NCBI RefSeq assembly: GCF_014196745.1 | Contig: NZ_JACIEH010000001.1 | Location: 868,001 to 932,000 of the forward strand | DNA length: 64,000 nucleotides | DNA from: Sphingomonas kyeonggiensis | Lineage (GTDB): Bacteria > Pseudomonadota > Alphaproteobacteria > Sphingomonadales > Sphingomonadaceae | Direction: 5' to 3' | Shown: piece after piece, positions 23,493 to 32,606 of the stretch | Layout of the letters: the number at the start of each line of letters is the position of its first letter | How positions within the stretch are numbered: the first letter of the stretch is position 1 | Program-made: the position numbers and the translations under genes | Notes under the pieces: generated by a model | Seen by the model: only the letters and a program-made list of their open reading frames with translations | Databases searched by the model: none | What the model was told of the DNA's origin: nothing

Positions 23493-24886
23493 ACATCATC
23501 GATCCCTCGCTGCCGCTGTCGATCGCCCGGCTCGATGCCGAAGGACGGCTGATCGACGCCGAGGCGCGTCTGTTCGAGCTCAACATGCGCGCCGGCGGTA
23601 CCATCGGCGCGCCGCTTGCCGTGCCGCAGATCGCTACGCTCGCGCGGCTTTCGCAGCGGCTGGGCATCGCCATCTCGCGCAACGTCATCGCCGCCGATGG
23701 CGAGGACGACCTGGAGCTGTGGGTCCGCGCCGAGCCCGAACAGGGCGGCGTACGCCTCGAAGTCAGTGGCTGGCGGCTGCGGCCGGGCTGGCGCGCGCCG
23801 GCGAGCGAGCCCGAGCGCGACGGCGATTTCTTCCGTTCCGCTGCCGACTGGCTGTGGGAGACGGACGCGTCGCTGCGCATCACCTTCCTCTCGATCGAGG
23901 CGGGCGCGCGCTACGGGTTCGATTCGAGCGCAATGCTGGGTCAGCCGCTGACGCGGCTGTTCCGGCTGGAGCAGGACGAGGCGGGCGAGCTGCCGATCCT
24001 CACCGCCGTTGCCGCCCAGGGCAGGTTCGACGGGCAGAAGGCCGAGCTGCGCGGCACGGGCCGCATGGTCCGCCTCGCCGCGACGCCGCGCACCGATCCG
24101 GGCGGGCGTTTCGCCGGCTTCGTCGGTGCCGCGCACATGCTCGACCAGGCCGTGCCCGCGGCACCCAAGGTCGATACGCCGCTGCCCGAGGCGGCGGCGC
24201 CGTTCGGGGGATTCCCCGATTCGTTCAGCCAGCGGCTCGATCGCGCGCTGCGCGGGCCGCTCGGCAAGATCATCGCCAACGCCGATTCGATCAGCGCGCA
24301 GACCGAAGGGCCGCTCAAGCCCGACTATGCCGAATATGCGAGCGACATCGCCAATGCCGGGCGCCATCTGCTCGGGCTGGTCGACGACCTGGTCGACCTG
24401 CAGGCGATCGAGCGCGACGATTTCGAGACCGGGGACGAGGCGATCGACCTTGCCGATGTCGCGCGCCGCGCCGCCGGGCTGCTCGCCGTGCGCGCCGCCC
24501 AGGCGGAAGTGCGGATCGACCGACCGGCAATGGACGAGCTGGTGCCCGTGCACGGCGAGTTCCGCCGCGCGCTGCAGGTGATGGTCAACCTGATCGGCAA
24601 TGCGGTGCGCTATTCGCCGCCGGGCGCGATGGTGTGGATCCGGCTCGAGCGCGACGAGCAGCACGGCCATGTGATCGTAGCCGATCAGGGCAAGGGCATT
24701 GCCCAGGCCGATCAGCAGAAGATCTTCGAGAAGTTCGGCCGGGTCGATCCGACGGAACCGGGCGGTTCCGGCCTGGGCCTCTACATCGCCCGGCGCCTTG
24801 CCCGCGCGATGGGCGGCGACCTGGTGGTGGACAGCGCGCCGGGCCAGGGTGCCCGCTTCGTGTTCAGCTTGCCGATTCGGCAATAG
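23489..24886 (+). CDS. PAS-domain sensor histidine-kinase homologue with Arg at the phosphoacceptor position
   Basis: 465 residues, no membrane helix. A PAS domain lies at about 110-215 (AADWLWETDASLRITFLS). The dimerisation helix reads LDRALRGPLGKI where kinases have SHELRTPLNAI, so residue 252 is Arg in place of the His that is normally phosphorylated. The ATPase domain is complete: VMVNLIGNAVRYSP (N box), VADQGKGI, FEKFGRV and GGSGLGLYIAR (G boxes). It could bind ATP but could not autophosphorylate in the usual way. GTG 23489 overlaps the DUF2336 stop. A hairpin terminator follows immediately. Probably a regulator through binding and not a standard two-component kinase. Confidence 0.88.
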   Translation: MNIIDPSLPLSIARLDAEGRLIDAEARLFELNMRAGGTIGAPLAVPQIATLARLSQRLGIAISRNVIAADGEDDLELWVRAEPEQGGVRLEVSGWRLRPGWRAPASEPERDGDFFRSAADWLWETDASLRITFLSIEAGARYGFDSSAMLGQPLTRLFRLEQDEAGELPILTAVAAQGRFDGQKAELRGTGRMVRLAATPRTDPGGRFAGFVGAAHMLDQAVPAAPKVDTPLPEAAAPFGGFPDSFSQRLDRALRGPLGKIIANADSISAQTEGPLKPDYAEYASDIANAGRHLLGLVDDLVDLQAIERDDFETGDEAIDLADVARRAAGLLAVRAAQAEVRIDRPAMDELVPVHGEFRRALQVMVNLIGNAVRYSPPGAMVWIRLERDEQHGHVIVADQGKGIAQADQQKIFEKFGRVDPTEPGGSGLGLYIARRLARAMGGDLVVDSAPGQGARFVFSLPIRQ

Positions 24887-24914
24887 GGCGCCCGCCGGAT
24901 CCCGGCGGACGCCC
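24886..24914. terminator. bidirectional hairpin between the kinase-like gene and the Arg-rich gene
   Basis: GGGCG-C-CCGCCGG (24886-24898) pairs with CCGGCGG-A-CGCCC (24902-24914), with one symmetric mismatch. The stem starts right at the stop codon of the kinase-like gene. There is no long T-run, so termination strength is uncertain. Confidence 0.6.
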
Positions 24915-24938
24915 AAAGTTGCTTCTGCTTGGCGCCGG

Positions 24939-25247
24939 TTAGCGGCAGATCCTCACGCGGTGGCCACGGTGCCACTCACGCCAGCAGGTGCGACGGCCGT
25001 GATAGTAGCGGCGGTCCCAGCCACGGCCGCGATCCCAGCCGCGATGGCGGCCACGGTCCCAGCGGCGGCGATCATGATCGCGATAGCGATCCCGGTCGCG
25101 ATAGCGCCAGTCCTGCGCGGCGGGCGCTGCTGCGGCGAGCGCGATCACGCTGGTGGTCGGCACCGGCGCGGCAGCGGCCGGCGTGACGGCGCTGGCGATG
25201 CCGACGGTGGCTAGCGCGGCCGCAGCGATCAGCTTGGCAAGGTTCAT
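24939..25247 (-). CDS. secreted Arg/Trp/Tyr-rich small protein
   Basis: 102 residues with a signal peptide (MNLAKLIAAAALATVGIAS, cleavage near the AAAA before residue 28). The mature chain from residue 45 is very rich in Arg with Asp, Tyr, Trp, Gly and His (repeats like RDRDRYRDHD and GWDRGRGWDRR), ending in RTCWREWHRGHRVRICR with two Cys that may form a disulfide. Proteins like this are common in sphingomonads, near the RcnB family, but the function is unknown. Highly basic and probably bound to anionic envelope polymers. Confidence 0.7.
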   Translation of the reverse strand: MNLAKLIAAAALATVGIASAVTPAAAAPVPTTSVIALAAAAPAAQDWRYRDRDRYRDHDRRRWDRGRHRGWDRGRGWDRRYYHGRRTCWREWHRGHRVRICR

Positions 25248-25341
25248 CTCAGGTCTCCATTCCTCTCTCTTCCCGCAAGGAGGAACGATAGGACGGCGAT
25301 CGAGTCGCGTTGCTGAACCGGGTTGTACGCTGAGGTTAAGG

Positions 25342-25581
25342 TTAATCGCGGCCGGCTGCTCGCCGCGCAGCCTTGCGCTCGGCGCGGGTGGGGACGAGGC
25401 GGACGCCGCCGATCAGGATCGCGCTGAGCAGTGCGATGATCCCGCCGCGCACTACCCAGGTCTGGCTGCCGATCATCGGGCTGGTGACGGGTACCTGCAG
25501 GATGCCGAGCCCCTGGAGCATGAACACCACACCCGCGATGAAGCCGAGGATGCCGACGAGGATCAGGATGTTCTGGCGCAT
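25342..25581 (-). CDS. small membrane protein, 79 aa
   Basis: 79 residues with two membrane helices (ILVGILGFIAGVVFMLQGLGIL and VRGGIIALLSAILIGGVRLV) and a cytoplasmic basic tail rich in Arg and Ala. Small proteins with this layout are often annotated as hypothetical membrane proteins in Sphingomonas. ATG 25581. It lies downstream of the gltA terminator on the same strand; the gap to the Arg-rich gene has no feature. Confidence 0.7.
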   Translation of the reverse strand: MRQNILILVGILGFIAGVVFMLQGLGILQVPVTSPMIGSQTWVVRGGIIALLSAILIGGVRLVPTRAERKAARRAAGRD

Positions 25582-25622
25582 TCGGGCGACTCCGAGGGGA
25601 TGGTCGCCGCAGCGTTAACCGA

Positions 25623-25656
25623 AAACGCCGCCCCCGCGAAGGCAGGGACGGCGTTT
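25623..25656 (-). terminator. intrinsic terminator after gltA
   Basis: AAACGCCG (25623-25630) pairs perfectly with CGGCGTTT (25649-25656), and reading in the gltA direction the stem is followed by a short run of T. It lies 24 bases downstream of the gltA stop. Confidence 0.75.
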
Positions 25657-25679
25657 CTCGTCTCGCTCGGAGAGGAAGC

Positions 25680-26963
25680 TTAGCGCTTCTCGACCGGCAC
25701 GTAATCGCGCTGCACCGGGCCCGTGTAGAGCTGGCGCGGGCGGCCGATCTTCTGCTCGGGATCCGAGATCATCTCGTTCCACTGCGCGACCCAGCCGACG
25801 GTGCGGGCAAGGGCGAAGAGCGCGGTGAACATCGTGGTCGGGAAGCCGATCGCCGAGAGGATGACGCCCGAATAGAAGTCGACGTTCGGGAACAGCTTCT
25901 TCTCGATGAAGTACGGATCGTTGAGCGCCATTTCCTCGAGCTGCAGGGCAACCTCGAAGACCGGATCGTTGACCTTGAGCGCGTCGAACACTTCGCGCAC
26001 GGTCTTCTGCATCACGGTCGCGCGCGGATCGTAGTTCTTGTAGACGCGGTGACCGAAGCCCATCAGGCGGAACGGATCGTTCTTGTCCTTGGCGCGCGCG
26101 ATGTACTCGGGGATGCGCTCCGGACGGCCGATCTCGCGCAGCATGTTGAGCGCCGCCTCATTGGCGCCGCCATGCGCCGGGCCCCACAGGCAGGCGATGC
26201 CGGCCGCGATGCAGGCGAACGGGTTCGCGCCCGACGAACCGGCGAGACGCACGGTCGAGGTCGAGGCGTTCTGCTCGTGATCGGCATGGAGGATGAAGAT
26301 GCGGTCCATCGCCTTTTCGATGACCGGGTTCACCACATATTCTTCCGCCGGCACGCCGAAGGTCATGCGCAGGAAGTTGCCGGTGTAGCTGAGCTTGTTG
26401 TCCGGGTAGAGGAACGGCTGGCCGACCGAGTATTTGTAGGCCATCGCCGCGATCGTCGGCATCTTCGCGATCAGGCGATGCGACGCGATCATGCGCTGCT
26501 TCGGATCGGTGATGTCGGTCGAATCATGGTAGAAGGCCGAGAGCGCGCCGGCGACGCCGCACATCACCGCCATCGGGTGCGCGTCGCGGCGGAAGCCGCG
26601 ATAGAAGGTCGCGAGCTGCTCGTGCAGCATGGTGTGGCGCGTGATCGTGTTCTCGAACGCGGTCAGCTCGTCCTGGTTCGGCAGCTCGCCGTTCAGCAGG
26701 AGGTAGCTGACTTCCATGAAGCTCGAATGCTCGGCGAGCTGGCCGATCGGATAGCCGCGGTGGAGCAGGATGCCCTCGTCGCCATCGATATAGGTCAGGC
26801 CCGATTCGCACGATGCGGTCGAAGTGAAGCCGGGGTCATAGGTGAACTTGCCGGTCTGCCCATAGAGCTTGCGGATGTCGATGACGTCCGGTCCGACGCT
26901 GCCCGAGAGAATCGGATATTCTACATCCTTCCCCGGAACCTGCAGCTTCGCGGTGTCGCTCAT
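25680..26963 (-). CDS. gltA: citrate synthase (type II, hexameric)
   Basis: 427 residues, the size of the Gram-negative hexameric enzyme that joins oxaloacetate and acetyl-CoA at the entry to the TCA cycle. The active-site segments are intact: [34 protein letters not shown] and [15 protein letters not shown], plus [11 protein letters not shown] near the C-terminus. The N-terminal [20 protein letters not shown] is the family opening. ATG 26963. It follows gltX by 33 bases on the same strand and ends at a hairpin terminator, so gltX and gltA may be cotranscribed. Confidence 0.98.
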   Translation of the reverse strand: MSDTAKLQVPGKDVEYPILSGSVGPDVIDIRKLYGQTGKFTYDPGFTSTASCESGLTYIDGDEGILLHRGYPIGQLAEHSSFMEVSYLLLNGELPNQDELTAFENTITRHTMLHEQLATFYRGFRRDAHPMAVMCGVAGALSAFYHDSTDITDPKQRMIASHRLIAKMPTIAAMAYKYSVGQPFLYPDNKLSYTGNFLRMTFGVPAEEYVVNPVIEKAMDRIFILHADHEQNASTSTVRLAGSSGANPFACIAAGIACLWGPAHGGANEAALNMLREIGRPERIPEYIARAKDKNDPFRLMGFGHRVYKNYDPRATVMQKTVREVFDALKVNDPVFEVALQLEEMALNDPYFIEKKLFPNVDFYSGVILSAIGFPTTMFTALFALARTVGWVAQWNEMISDPEQKIGRPRQLYTGPVQRDYVPVEKR

Positions 26964-26996
26964 AAACGTCGTCCTATGTTTGGGCCGGGCCTGGGA

Positions 26997-28421
26997 TCAG
27001 GCCGGCACGTTCATTTGATCTGCGATGCGAGCCAGGCTCTCTTCGCGTCCCAGCAGCGCTAGAACGTCAAAGATGCCCGGAGATGTCCGGCGACCGGTGA
27101 GTGCCGCGCGCAGGGGCTGCGCAGTCGCACCGAGCTTGACACCCGCATCTTCCGCGACGGTGCGTACCGCCGCTTCGAGCGCCTCCGTATCCCAGCTTTC
27201 CACGCCGTCAAGCGCGGCGTGCAACTGAGCCAGCAGGGCCCGCACGTCGCCCTCTAGCAGAGCCTTGGCGCCGTCGTCCAATTCCAGTGGGCGGGTGCGA
27301 AAAAGGAAGGCCGCACCCTCCGCCAATTCGAGGAGATTCGCGGCGCGCGGCTTCAATGCGGCCATGCTGCGGCGCAGAAGATCCTGCTGCGATTCCGAAA
27401 GTTCGAAACCGAGTCGCGGGGCCACCAGATCGGCGAGCCGCTCGTCGCTTGCCGCACGGATATAATGGCCGTTGAGGCTCTCGAGCTTCTTGAGGTCGAA
27501 GCGCGACGGGCTGCGGCCGACGCCGGACAGCGCGAACCACTCGATTGCCTGCTCGCGACTGATGATCTCGTCATCGCCATGCCCCCAGCCGAGGCGGAGC
27601 AGATAGTTGGACAACGCCTCGGGCAGGATGCCGAGCGCGTCGCGATACTCGTCGACCGCCACCGCATTCTTCCGCTTCGACATCTTGGTGCCGTCCGGAT
27701 TGAAGATCAGCGGGATGTGCGCGTATTCGGGCTCTTCCCAGCCCATCGCGCGATAGATCGGCAGCTGGCGGAAGGCGTTGTTCAGGTGATCGTCGCCGCG
27801 GATCACATGGGTCACGCCCATGTCGTGATCGTCGACCACCACCGCGAGCATATAGGTCGGCGTGCCGTCCGAGCGGAGCAGAACGAGGTCGTCGAGCTCG
27901 GCATTGTTGACGGTGACCGGACCCTGGACATGATCCTCGATCGTCACCGCGCCTTCGCGCGGCGCCTTGAGGCGGATGACGAAGGGAGCGTCGCCACCCT
28001 CGGCCTCGTCGCGGTCGCGCCAGCGGCCATCATAGCGCAGCGGCTGCTTGTTCGCCTTCTGCTCGGCGCGCATCGCCTCGAGTTCCTCGGCGGTGGCGAA
28101 GCACTTGTAGGCATGGCCATTGGCGAGCATCTCGCGCGCCACCTGGGCGTGCCGCTCGGCGCGGGAGAACTGATAGACTTCCTCGCCGTCCCAATCGAGG
28201 TTCAGCCAGCGCATCCCGTCGAGGATCGCGGAGATCGCCTGGTCGGTCGAGCGGGCGCGATCGGTATCCTCGATGCGCAGCAGGAACTTGCCGCCGTGGT
28301 GACGGGCGAACAGCAGGTTGAACAGAGCGGTGCGCGCACCGCCAATGTGCAGGAACCCGGTAGGGGACGGTGCGAACCGCGTGACGACCTGTTTCGCACC
28401 CGTATCAGATGTTGCGCCCAA
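26997..28421 (-). CDS. gltX: glutamyl-tRNA synthetase
   Basis: About 474 residues. Class I synthetase loading tRNA-Glu (and perhaps tRNA-Gln, with GatCAB). [20 protein letters not shown] holds the HIGH box; [15 protein letters not shown] holds KMSKS. The C-terminal anticodon-binding part is present. I chose TTG 28421 ([15 protein letters not shown]), which has GGGAG upstream and gives the usual length; a GTG at 28484 would add 21 residues but would leave only 19 bases to the start of comEC. It is divergent from comEC and runs into gltA. Confidence 0.95.
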   Translation of the reverse strand: MGATSDTGAKQVVTRFAPSPTGFLHIGGARTALFNLLFARHHGGKFLLRIEDTDRARSTDQAISAILDGMRWLNLDWDGEEVYQFSRAERHAQVAREMLANGHAYKCFATAEELEAMRAEQKANKQPLRYDGRWRDRDEAEGGDAPFVIRLKAPREGAVTIEDHVQGPVTVNNAELDDLVLLRSDGTPTYMLAVVVDDHDMGVTHVIRGDDHLNNAFRQLPIYRAMGWEEPEYAHIPLIFNPDGTKMSKRKNAVAVDEYRDALGILPEALSNYLLRLGWGHGDDEIISREQAIEWFALSGVGRSPSRFDLKKLESLNGHYIRAASDERLADLVAPRLGFELSESQQDLLRRSMAALKPRAANLLELAEGAAFLFRTRPLELDDGAKALLEGDVRALLAQLHAALDGVESWDTEALEAAVRTVAEDAGVKLGATAQPLRAALTGRRTSPGIFDVLALLGREESLARIADQMNVPA

Positions 28422-28503
28422 CCGAGCTTGCTCCCAGAACTGTGTTTCGATGGCCCATTCAGCCACCGAGGGCGCCCCTAGCACGGGGTTTACCTCCCTT
28501 CAA

Positions 28504-30600
28504 ATGGGGGGCGGGGCGGTGTTTCGCCAGATTGGCGGCGCGATCGAGCGCTGGCTGGAGGCGGAGCGGGGGCAGTTGCCGCTCTGGCTGCCGGTGGCGC
28601 TGGGCGGAGGAATCACCGCCTGGTTACTGCTTCCCGACGTGTCGCGCTGGATCGGATTTCTCCTCGCCTGCGCCGCGGTGGCGCTGCTGGGGCTCGCCTT
28701 GCCGGGGCGGCTGGGACGGGCGCTGCTGATCGGAGGTCTCGCCATGGCTGCGGGCTGCGGGCTGATCTGGTGGCGGGCCGAGCATGTGGCGGCACCGGTA
28801 CTGGCGCGACCGGCGGTGGTGGAGATCACCGGACGCGTCGTGCGGGTCGAGCGGATGCCGGCGCGCGAGGTGGTGCGCGTGACATTGCTGCCGGGCCGGC
28901 GCGACCTGCCGCCGCGGGTGCGGGTGAACCTCGAGGCGCGGGACGTGCCGGCAGGCCTGGCGCCGGACGCCGTGGTGAAGTTGCGCGCCCGGCTGATGCC
29001 CCCGGCCGAGGCCGCGGTGCCGGGCGGATATAATTTCGCGCGCACCGCCTGGTTCGTCGGGCTCGGTGCCACGGGCAAAGGTTTTGACCCGGTAGAGGTG
29101 GTGACGCCGGCAAAGGCATCCGGCGCGGATCTGCGGGCATCGCTTTCCACACACATCCAGTCGCGAATCGAGGGGAGTGCAGGCGGCATCGCAAGTGCGC
29201 TGGCGACCGGCGACCAGGGCGCGATCGCCGAGGAGGATGTAGAGGCGATGCAGCGCTCCGGCCTTGCGCACCTGCTCTCGGTGAGCGGATTGCACGTCAC
29301 GGCGGTGACGGCCGCGGCGATGCTGCTGGTGCTCAAGCTGCTCGCGTTGAGCCCGACGCTGGCACTGCGCTGGCGCCTGCCGCTCGTCGCGGCGGGAGCC
29401 GGAGCGCTGGCCGCCATCGGCTATACCTGGCTCACGGGCGCCGAGGTGCCGACGATCCGCTCCTGCGTCGCCGCGCTGCTGGTGCTGCTCGCGCTGAGCC
29501 TGGGGCGCGAGGCGATCACGCTGCGGCTGGTCGCGGCGGGCGCGCTGATCGTCCTGCTGCTCTGGCCCGAGGCGCTGGCGGGCGCGAGCTTCCAGCTGAG
29601 CTTCGCGGCGGTGACCGCGATCGTGGCGCTGCACGAGAGCCCCCGCATGCAGGGCTGGTTCGGCAAGCGCGAGGAAGGACGGGCGGCGGCGTTCCTGCGC
29701 GGTATGGGCTCGCTGCTGCTCACCGGTGTCGCCGTCGAGCTGGCGCTGATGCCGATCGGACTGTTCCACTTCCACCAGGCCGGCCTCTACGGCGCGCTGG
29801 CCAACATCGTCGCGATTCCGCTCACCACCTTCGTGATCATGCCGATCGAGGCGCTGGCGCTGCTGCTCGACCTCGTCGGGCTGGGCGGCCCGGCCTGGTG
29901 GCTCACCGCCCGGGCGCTCGACCTGCTGCTCTGGATCGCGCGGACCACCGCTGCCGCGCCGGGAGCGGTGTCGGCCTTTCCGAGCATGCCGAACGGCGCC
30001 TTCGGGCTGATGGTGGCCGGCGGGCTGTGGCTGGCGCTGTGGCGGACACGGCTACGCTGGGCAGGAGCGGTGCCGCTGGTCGCCGGCGTCGCCTGGATGC
30101 TCGCCACGCCGGCGCCCGACCTGATCGTCACCGGCGACGGACGCCATCTCGCGATCCGCATGCCCGATGGCAGCATGGCGCTGCTGCGCGACCGGGCGGG
30201 GGACTATACGCGTGACATGCTGGCAGAGACCGGCGGCAGCGATGCCGAACCGGTAGCGCTATCGGACCAGCCGGGCGCGCGGTGCAGCCTGGACAGCTGC
30301 ATGATCGAGCACCGGGCCGGAGACCGGGTCTGGCGTATCGCTGCGACGCGCAGTCCCTATACGCTGCCCTGGGCCGAGTTCATCGCCCTGTGCCGCAGCG
30401 TCGACGTGATGATCAGCGACCGGCGCCTGCCCGCGGGTTGCACACCGCGCTGGCTCAAGCTCGACAGGCCGGCGCTCGCCAGGACGGGCGGCGTGGCGAT
30501 CGCGTTCAGGAGCGGCCGCGTGACGATGGTGCGCGGAGCCGGGCAACACCCCTGGCTCAACCCGCCCAAGGTGCAGCCGCCCTACGTGCCGGCCGACTGA
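28504..30600 (+). CDS. comEC: ComEC/Rec2 DNA-uptake channel protein
   Basis: About 698 residues from ATG 28504 (an alternative ATG at 28450 would add 18). The N-terminal DUF4131 region (about 1-200) is followed by the competence core with many helices; the landmark SGLAHLLSVSGLHVTAV is clear. The protein forms the inner-membrane channel for imported single-stranded DNA. The C-terminal 150 residues, where a metallo-beta-lactamase-type nuclease usually lies, keep DLIVTGDGRHLAIRM but I see no HxHxDH metal motif, so the nuclease part looks reduced. It converges on lexA, separated by 22 bases. Confidence 0.92.
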   Translation: MGGGAVFRQIGGAIERWLEAERGQLPLWLPVALGGGITAWLLLPDVSRWIGFLLACAAVALLGLALPGRLGRALLIGGLAMAAGCGLIWWRAEHVAAPVLARPAVVEITGRVVRVERMPAREVVRVTLLPGRRDLPPRVRVNLEARDVPAGLAPDAVVKLRARLMPPAEAAVPGGYNFARTAWFVGLGATGKGFDPVEVVTPAKASGADLRASLSTHIQSRIEGSAGGIASALATGDQGAIAEEDVEAMQRSGLAHLLSVSGLHVTAVTAAAMLLVLKLLALSPTLALRWRLPLVAAGAGALAAIGYTWLTGAEVPTIRSCVAALLVLLALSLGREAITLRLVAAGALIVLLLWPEALAGASFQLSFAAVTAIVALHESPRMQGWFGKREEGRAAAFLRGMGSLLLTGVAVELALMPIGLFHFHQAGLYGALANIVAIPLTTFVIMPIEALALLLDLVGLGGPAWWLTARALDLLLWIARTTAAAPGAVSAFPSMPNGAFGLMVAGGLWLALWRTRLRWAGAVPLVAGVAWMLATPAPDLIVTGDGRHLAIRMPDGSMALLRDRAGDYTRDMLAETGGSDAEPVALSDQPGARCSLDSCMIEHRAGDRVWRIAATRSPYTLPWAEFIALCRSVDVMISDRRLPAGCTPRWLKLDRPALARTGGVAIAFRSGRVTMVRGAGQHPWLNPPKVQPPYVPAD

Positions 30601-30622
30601 CACCTTCGGAGGATCGGGAACC

Positions 30623-31321
30623 TCAATACTTGCGCAGCAGCCCTGCGAGGCGGCCCTGCACGCGGACCTGGTCGGGGCGATAGCGCTGGGGATTGTAGTC
30701 GCGATTGGCCGGGTCCAGCCGGATCATCGCGCCTTCCTTGCGGAAATACTTCAGCGTCGCCTCATTCTCCTCGATCAGCGCCACGACGATCTCGCCGTCG
30801 CGGGCCGTCTCGGTGCGGCGGATCAGCGCATAGTCGCCGTCGAGAATGCCGGCCTCGACCATCGAGTCACCCGCGACTTCGAGCGCATAATGCTCGCCTG
30901 CGCCGAGCAAGGCGGCGGGGACCGGAAGCATGGCCGAATCCTGCAGCGCCTCGATCGGGGTGCCGGCGGCGATACGGCCGTGCAGCGGGATCTCGATCAC
31001 GTCATTGGCCGGAGCCGGCGGCGTCGCGGGCGCGGAAGTTGACGAAGTTGATGCCACGGGGCCCCCGGTCTTGGGGGCTGCGGGCTTCTTCACTGCCTCG
31101 CCGCCACGCTCGGGCATGCGCAGCACTTCGAGCGCGCGGGCACGGTTGGGCAGGCGGCGAATGAACTCACGCTCCTCCAGCGCCGAGATCAGCCGATGCA
31201 CGCCCGACTTCGATTTGAGATCGAGCGCTTCCTTCATTTCCTCGAACGAAGGCGACACGCCGGTCTCGGCAAGCCGGTCGGCAATAAAGCAGATGAGCTC
31301 GTGCTGCTTGCGCGTGAGCAT
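30623..31321 (-). CDS. lexA: LexA repressor of the SOS response
   Basis: 232 residues. N-terminal winged helix ([16 protein letters not shown] to [16 protein letters not shown]), a long Pro/Ala/Ser linker (about 75-108), and the S24 peptidase domain. The cleavage site is Ala119-Gly120 in [11 protein letters not shown], with the catalytic pair Ser153 (AGDSMVEAG) and Lys191 (TLKYFRK). ATG 31321 has GGGAGA upstream; an in-frame TTG directly before it is not needed. A LexA box lies 19 bases upstream, so it represses itself. It follows moeA with its own promoter region. Confidence 0.98.
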   Translation of the reverse strand: MLTRKQHELICFIADRLAETGVSPSFEEMKEALDLKSKSGVHRLISALEEREFIRRLPNRARALEVLRMPERGGEAVKKPAAPKTGGPVASTSSTSAPATPPAPANDVIEIPLHGRIAAGTPIEALQDSAMLPVPAALLGAGEHYALEVAGDSMVEAGILDGDYALIRRTETARDGEIVVALIEENEATLKYFRKEGAMIRLDPANRDYNPQRYRPDQVRVQGRLAGLLRKY

Positions 31322-31339
31322 CAAGTTTCTCCCGGTCTG

Positions 31340-31354
31340 GAACAGACTGGGAAC
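31340..31354. promoter_or_regulatory. LexA/SOS box of the alphaproteobacterial type
   Basis: On the minus strand GTTC-CCAGTCT-GTTC is an exact GTTC-N7-GTTC direct repeat, the LexA operator of alphaproteobacteria. It lies 19-33 bases before the lexA ATG, so lexA should be autoregulated. Confidence 0.85.
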
Positions 31355-31379
31355 GTTTTTGCAATGTTCCGCTCGCTTG

Positions 31380-32564
31380 TCAAGCGATGTCGAGGATTTC
31401 CGCCGAGTCGCCCGTTTTCGCCTCCGGTACCCCTGCCGGGCGCACGATCAGGCAGGTCGCGCGGGCCAGGGTGCGCAGCATCGACGAGTCCTGGATCGTC
31501 GCGGCATGGGCGCGCCCGTCGATCAGCTCGGCCCGCAGATAGTCGGCGCGGGCGCCGGTGGCGGGCAGGGACTCGCCCAGCGGCACGGTGCGCGTCCCTG
31601 GCAGCGGATCGGCGGCACCGGCGAGATGCGCGATCAGCGGACGGACGAACAGCGTCGCGGTCGCGAAGACCGATACCGGGTTGCCGGGCAGGCCGAGCAC
31701 CACGGCATCGCCCAGCCGGCCCGCCATCATCGGCTTGCCCGGGCGCAGCGCGACCTTCCAGAAATCGATCGTCGCGCCCACCGCCGCCAGCGCAGGACGG
31801 ACGAGGTCATGATCGCCGACCGAGGCGCCGCCGGTGGTGACGAGCAGGTCGCAGTCGAGAGCGCGGAACGCCGCCTCGAGCGCGTCCTGGCGATCGGGCA
31901 GGATGCCGAGGTCGATCAGCTCGACCGGCAGATCGGCGAGCATCGCGGCGAGGAGCAGGCGATTGGTCTCGGGGATCTGGTCGGGACCGAGCGGCGTGCC
32001 GGGCGGGACCAGCTCGTCGCCGGTGGAGAGCAGTGCCACGCGCAGCTTGCGGCGGACGGGCAGCGTCGCGTGTCCGGCGATGGCGGCAAGGGCGAGGCGC
32101 GCGGGGGTGATGCGCTCTCCCGCCTGGATCAGTGCGTCTCCCTCGGCGAAATCGAGCCCGCGGGGGCGCACGCTGCTGCCCAGGCGCGGCGGGCCTTCGC
32201 CGGCGAGGGCGAGGCGATCGCCGTCATGCGCGGCTTCCTCCTGGACCAGCACGGTATCGGCACCCGTGGGGAGCGCGGCGCCGGTGAAGATGCGCACCGC
32301 CTGTCCGGGAGCGACTTGGCCCGCAAAGCTGCGGCCGGCGGCGCTCTCGCCGATCACTTCCCAAGGGCCGGGCAGGTCGGCGAAGCGGATCGCATAGCCG
32401 TCCATCGAGGAAAGGTCCGCCGCGGGCTGGGTGCGCAATGCGACGATGTCCCGCGACGCCCAGCGACCCGAGGCGTCGGCCAGCGGGCACAATTCCTCCG
32501 CCACCGGAAGGGCGAGCGCGAACAGGCGCTGCTGGGCTTCGGCGACGGGGAGGAGGGCGGCCAT
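31380..32564 (-). CDS. moeA: molybdopterin molybdotransferase MoeA
   Basis: 394 residues. MoeA inserts molybdate into adenylylated molybdopterin in cofactor synthesis. Motifs: SSMDGYAIR (N-terminal domain), [30 protein letters not shown] and [11 protein letters not shown], followed by the C-terminal domain IV. ATG 32564 ([14 protein letters not shown]). It lies between a PilZ gene (42 bases upstream) and lexA. moaC, with which it often clusters, is 2 kb away, separated by a GST and the PilZ gene. Confidence 0.97.
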   Translation of the reverse strand: MAALLPVAEAQQRLFALALPVAEELCPLADASGRWASRDIVALRTQPAADLSSMDGYAIRFADLPGPWEVIGESAAGRSFAGQVAPGQAVRIFTGAALPTGADTVLVQEEAAHDGDRLALAGEGPPRLGSSVRPRGLDFAEGDALIQAGERITPARLALAAIAGHATLPVRRKLRVALLSTGDELVPPGTPLGPDQIPETNRLLLAAMLADLPVELIDLGILPDRQDALEAAFRALDCDLLVTTGGASVGDHDLVRPALAAVGATIDFWKVALRPGKPMMAGRLGDAVVLGLPGNPVSVFATATLFVRPLIAHLAGAADPLPGTRTVPLGESLPATGARADYLRAELIDGRAHAATIQDSSMLRTLARATCLIVRPAGVPEAKTGDSAEILDIA

Positions 32565-32606
32565 ACCCCACTGCCTAGGGCAGGCAGGCAGGGCGCGCCA
32601 GTATCG

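Noticed and set aside
24939..25247. Tandem DNA repeat in the Arg-rich gene
   Set aside because: The repetition is in amino-acid composition (Arg/Asp/Trp) and not in exact DNA units; it is a low-complexity protein, not a satellite.
25336..25345. TTAA-GG-TTAA, resembling a CtrA half-site pair
   Set aside because: CtrA sites need TTAA-N7-TTAA; here the spacer is two bases, so it is not a match.
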